NCBI GenBank assembly: GCA_027257055.1 | Contig: JAPVLO010000179.1 | Span: 2,418,001 to 2,482,000 of the forward strand | Reading direction: 5' to 3' | DNA length: 64,000 nt | From: Cephalopachus bancanus | Taxonomy: Eukaryota > Chordata > Mammalia > Primates > Tarsiidae | In this document: piece by piece, positions 1 to 64,000 of the stretch | How positions within the stretch are numbered: the first letter of the stretch is position 1 | How the letters are laid out: each line of letters begins with the position of its first letter | The notes under the pieces: generated by a model | Told to the model about the DNA's origin: nothing | Seen by the model: the letters and a program-made list of their open reading frames with translations, nothing else | The model's database searches: none | Program-made: the position numbers and the translations under genes

Positions 1-61541
<61,541 letters not shown>

Positions 61542-62123
61542 GTAAGTTCCTAACTACCATTCACAACACAACCAAGTCGAGACAGAAACTTGGATGTGAA
61601 GGGAGGAGGCATAGTGCAAAGAAAGGGATGGAGTATCATAAGAGAGAAGGGCCCTGGTGCCAAGTAAATGAGAGATGGGTACCAGCCCCTCCAAGTACAG
61701 AAGGATGTGATCTATGCAGTGAATATAACCTTTCTCTGTGCTGTGAAGCAGAACGTTCTGGGTTGTTGCTCTGAGACATTTCCAACTAGCACAAACAGAA
61801 GAGCCTCATGGTACTGTATTTCTTGTAAATGAATTATAAAGCAGTAAACTCTCCTAGAAGAAAAGATAGTTGGTGGCTATCTGTGCCAAGAACACTAAGG
61901 CAGATCAACATGATACCAGGATAATTGATCTCAGTCACACAAACCCTCATTGAAAGCCACAATGTGAAATTGCACAGAGATCACAAAGAATTGTCACACG
62001 GAGTCGCAGGGAGCTCGGAGTTGCCATTCAGGCCTTTTTCTTAGAATTTTCACACAGTTATTACTTGATGTAACAGCACAAGCTGTTCTTCCGCCAGCTT
62101 TGATGAATGTCCTAAGTACTCTT

Positions 62124-62125
<2 letters not shown>
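61542..62125. other. Intron after exon 32, unassigned
   Basis: No exon, RNA or young repeat recognised. Confidence 0.5.
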
Positions 62126-62154
<29 letters not shown>

Positions 62155-62290
62155 TTTGAGTTGGAGTCTCACTCTGTCGCCCAGACCGGAGTGCAGTGGC
62201 CGCTCCCGGCCTCCGCAGCCTTGACCTGCTGGGCTCCGGCGATCCTTCCACCTCAGCCTTCCAAGTAGCCGGAATTACAGGCATGCGCGT
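62122..62290 (-). mobile_element. Alu right arm, antisense, with (TTTA)n tail
   Basis: (TTTA) units 62122-62157, then gagttggagtctcactctgt to caggcatgcgc. The left arm is missing and a sense Alu follows at once. Confidence 0.9.
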
Positions 62291-62293
62291 TTG

Positions 62294-62586
62294 AGCCGGG
62301 CTCAGTGGCTCAGCCTGTAATCCCGCGCCTTTGGGAGGCTGAGGTGAGTAGATTGCCTGAGCCCGCGGGTTCGAGACCCGCCCGGGCAGCGAGACCTCAT
62401 CTCCACAATAAATCAAAAAATCAGCCGGGCGTGGTAGCGCATGCCTGTCATTCCGGCTACTTGGAAGGCTGAGGTGGAAGGATCGCTGGAGCCCAGCAGG
62501 CGAGGCTGCGGTGGCCGGGAGCGTCCACTGCACTCCAGTCTGGGCAACCGAGTGAGACTCCAACTCAAAAAAAAAAAAAAAAAAAA
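62294..62586 (+). mobile_element. Alu, youngest local type, sense, head-to-head with the previous one
   Basis: Starts gccgggctcagtggctcag, with cgcgggttcgagacccgccc and a 23-base A-tail. With the antisense arm before it, it forms an inverted pair. Confidence 0.94.
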
Positions 62587-64000
62587 TTTTGAAAACAATG
62601 TACACTTCCACCAGCAATACACAGGAAGGTTAAGTTGACATCTTTTTTGTTGTTGGGCATAATTTTTGACATTGTTGCTTGATTTGTTAAGTGAAAAAGA
62701 AAGAGTAGCCTACGCTTGGATGAGGTTTGGAGAGAGGACGAGTAATCTAATTACTAGAATACAAGGGCCTGGCAGAACCCCGAGAGAACCAGGAACTAGA
62801 GGAATCAGAAGAGGGCCAGGTCCCAGGAAATGGGGTGTGAGAAGTTGTCTGTGGAGCCCCTCCTCTGTGTCAGTGAGATAATCCAGTTGGAGAAACCAAG
62901 TCCCAGAGAATCCAAGGAATTTGCCCATGTCAAACTCCAGGACAGTATGAACCCTCACCACAAACCTAACTCTGTCTAACTCCAAGCACTATTATTTTCC
63001 AACTCAGAACAGAAAGAAGTACCTGTTGAGATCCAGTCCCTAAAAAACAGGCGGATAGAATTGAACAGTCAGGCCTTCCTTTCCGGGGCAGGAAAATGCG
63101 ATCACAAGACTAGTGTAGGAGCGAGGCAGGGTGGGGGTAACTCTGGAGGCAAGGGAGCGTAGCTGCTGTTGGCAGGGATCCGGGAGGCAGGGGGCATCAT
63201 CTTGGTGAACCACGTTCCTGAAAGGAGTGCTGCAGCCCCGTGTCTGCAAACTGAGGCTGTTCGTCTGTGCTCCTCTTGGGTGCTTCCATGCTGGTCTTCC
63301 CAGGACCCGTCCATGCTGGAGGCGGTCCCCCAGGCCTGGCTGGGCTCTGCTCTGCTCCCTGACCTCCTTAACTCCCCTGCCTCTGGGAAAACATATAAAC
63401 CTCCTGCACTTGATTCCAGCCACCCCCACCCACATCACACCACACCTGCTGCACTCGTGTCCAGCTCATCCCTGACCCTCGACCCCTCTGGCCTCTCCCA
63501 AGCTGCCTGCCCACCACACAGGGTTTGTCATGCCCTATTTGATCCCTTCCTCCCTCAGTGGCACATCTGAGGGTCTGTTAAGGATAGAGATTCCCAGAGC
63601 CGTCCTGGAGACCCCAGGGGGTCATTTTGTGGGGCCATCCCCTCCCACTGTTACTCTTTCGTGCTCAGTTCATTCATTCATTCAACAAAATGGATTGAGC
63701 CCCAGGTGACAGGCATGGTGCTAGGAGTTGGGGACACAAAGGCGAAGAGTAGAGCCTTTTTTGCCTGCTGAGAACTTCGGTCTGACTCAGGAAAGTTCAT
63801 TTTCTGAATATGCATTTGATGGGAGGGGAAGAGTCCCCTGGGTACCCTGACACTCCCCACTGGCTAGGGTTTCACTGGGGATCTTCTGGTTCTATATGGA
63901 ACACAGTTATTAATAAGATTACTGATCTCTCTCTTTAATTTGCAAAAGACCTTTCATTTTTAAAAGTTAAGAATTTAAAATTTGTTCTCTGGCCTTCACT
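62587..64000. other. End of window, intron with L2-like traces
   Basis: Text near 63665-63750 (attcattcattcaacaaaat, gacaggcatggtgctaggag) is L2-like. A GC-rich stretch (63040-63560) has open frames on both strands but no recognisable protein. The next LAMA1 exon is not found. Confidence 0.5.

Noticed and set aside
62144..62617. 157-residue open frame on the minus strand
   Set aside because: Translation of the head-to-head Alu pair, not a protein gene.

Overview
The window is a stretch of primate genomic DNA that carries the middle part of one large gene on the + strand: LAMA1, the laminin alpha-1 chain. I can place 32 exons (1-61541). Joined in order they give 4523 coding bases, about 1507 codons, with matching splice phases and no stop or frameshift. 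The gene is partial at both ends. The first exon starts inside the laminin N-terminal (LN) domain, at about residue 216 of the human chain, and the last exon lies inside the coiled-coil domain. I see no other protein-coding gene and no intact RNA gene. Exon numbers below are local to this window.

Layout: 1-2844, end of the LN domain. 2755-9593, LE modules 1-4 and the first part of LE5. 10620-14967, globular domain L4a inserted in LE5. 14856-41850, LE modules 5-14. 42366-45656, globular domain L4b inserted in LE14. 45536-56250, LE modules 14-17. 56245-61541, start of the coiled coil, opening with the CDDEC motif. 61542-64000, intron with no exon that I can recognise. The encoded chain is secreted, assembles with beta and gamma laminin chains and forms basement membrane; the short-arm LE and L4 modules here make the rod and globules of the alpha arm.

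Organism: the introns are dense with dimeric, 7SL-derived Alu elements (about 36), so this is a primate. Most are neither AluS nor AluY, and none shows the usual lemur, loris or galago SINE design. They form a separate lineage: in sense orientation GGCTCAGCCTGTAATCC, a GGGTTCGAGACCC B box, CAGCAGGTCGAGGC and a GACTCCAACTC end. Together with a few plain AluJ copies, this points to a tarsier. That is inference from the repeats, not proof.

The most interesting things are not in the coding sequence. They are: a decayed 81-bp copy of part of a LAMA1 exon, 95% identical, about 0.9 kb downstream of its parent in the same intron; an Alu insertion whose target-site duplication copied a splice donor; a 31-bp fragment matching the 5' end of U2 snRNA with its own 16-bp direct repeats, inserted in an old L1; two copies of a short mariner-like element with TA duplications, one split by two later Alus; a 376-bp purine repeat directly before a 3' splice site; a GC-AG intron; Alus with an extra right arm; and a tiny polyadenylated retrocopy. 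No restriction, toxin, viral or other exotic gene system is visible.
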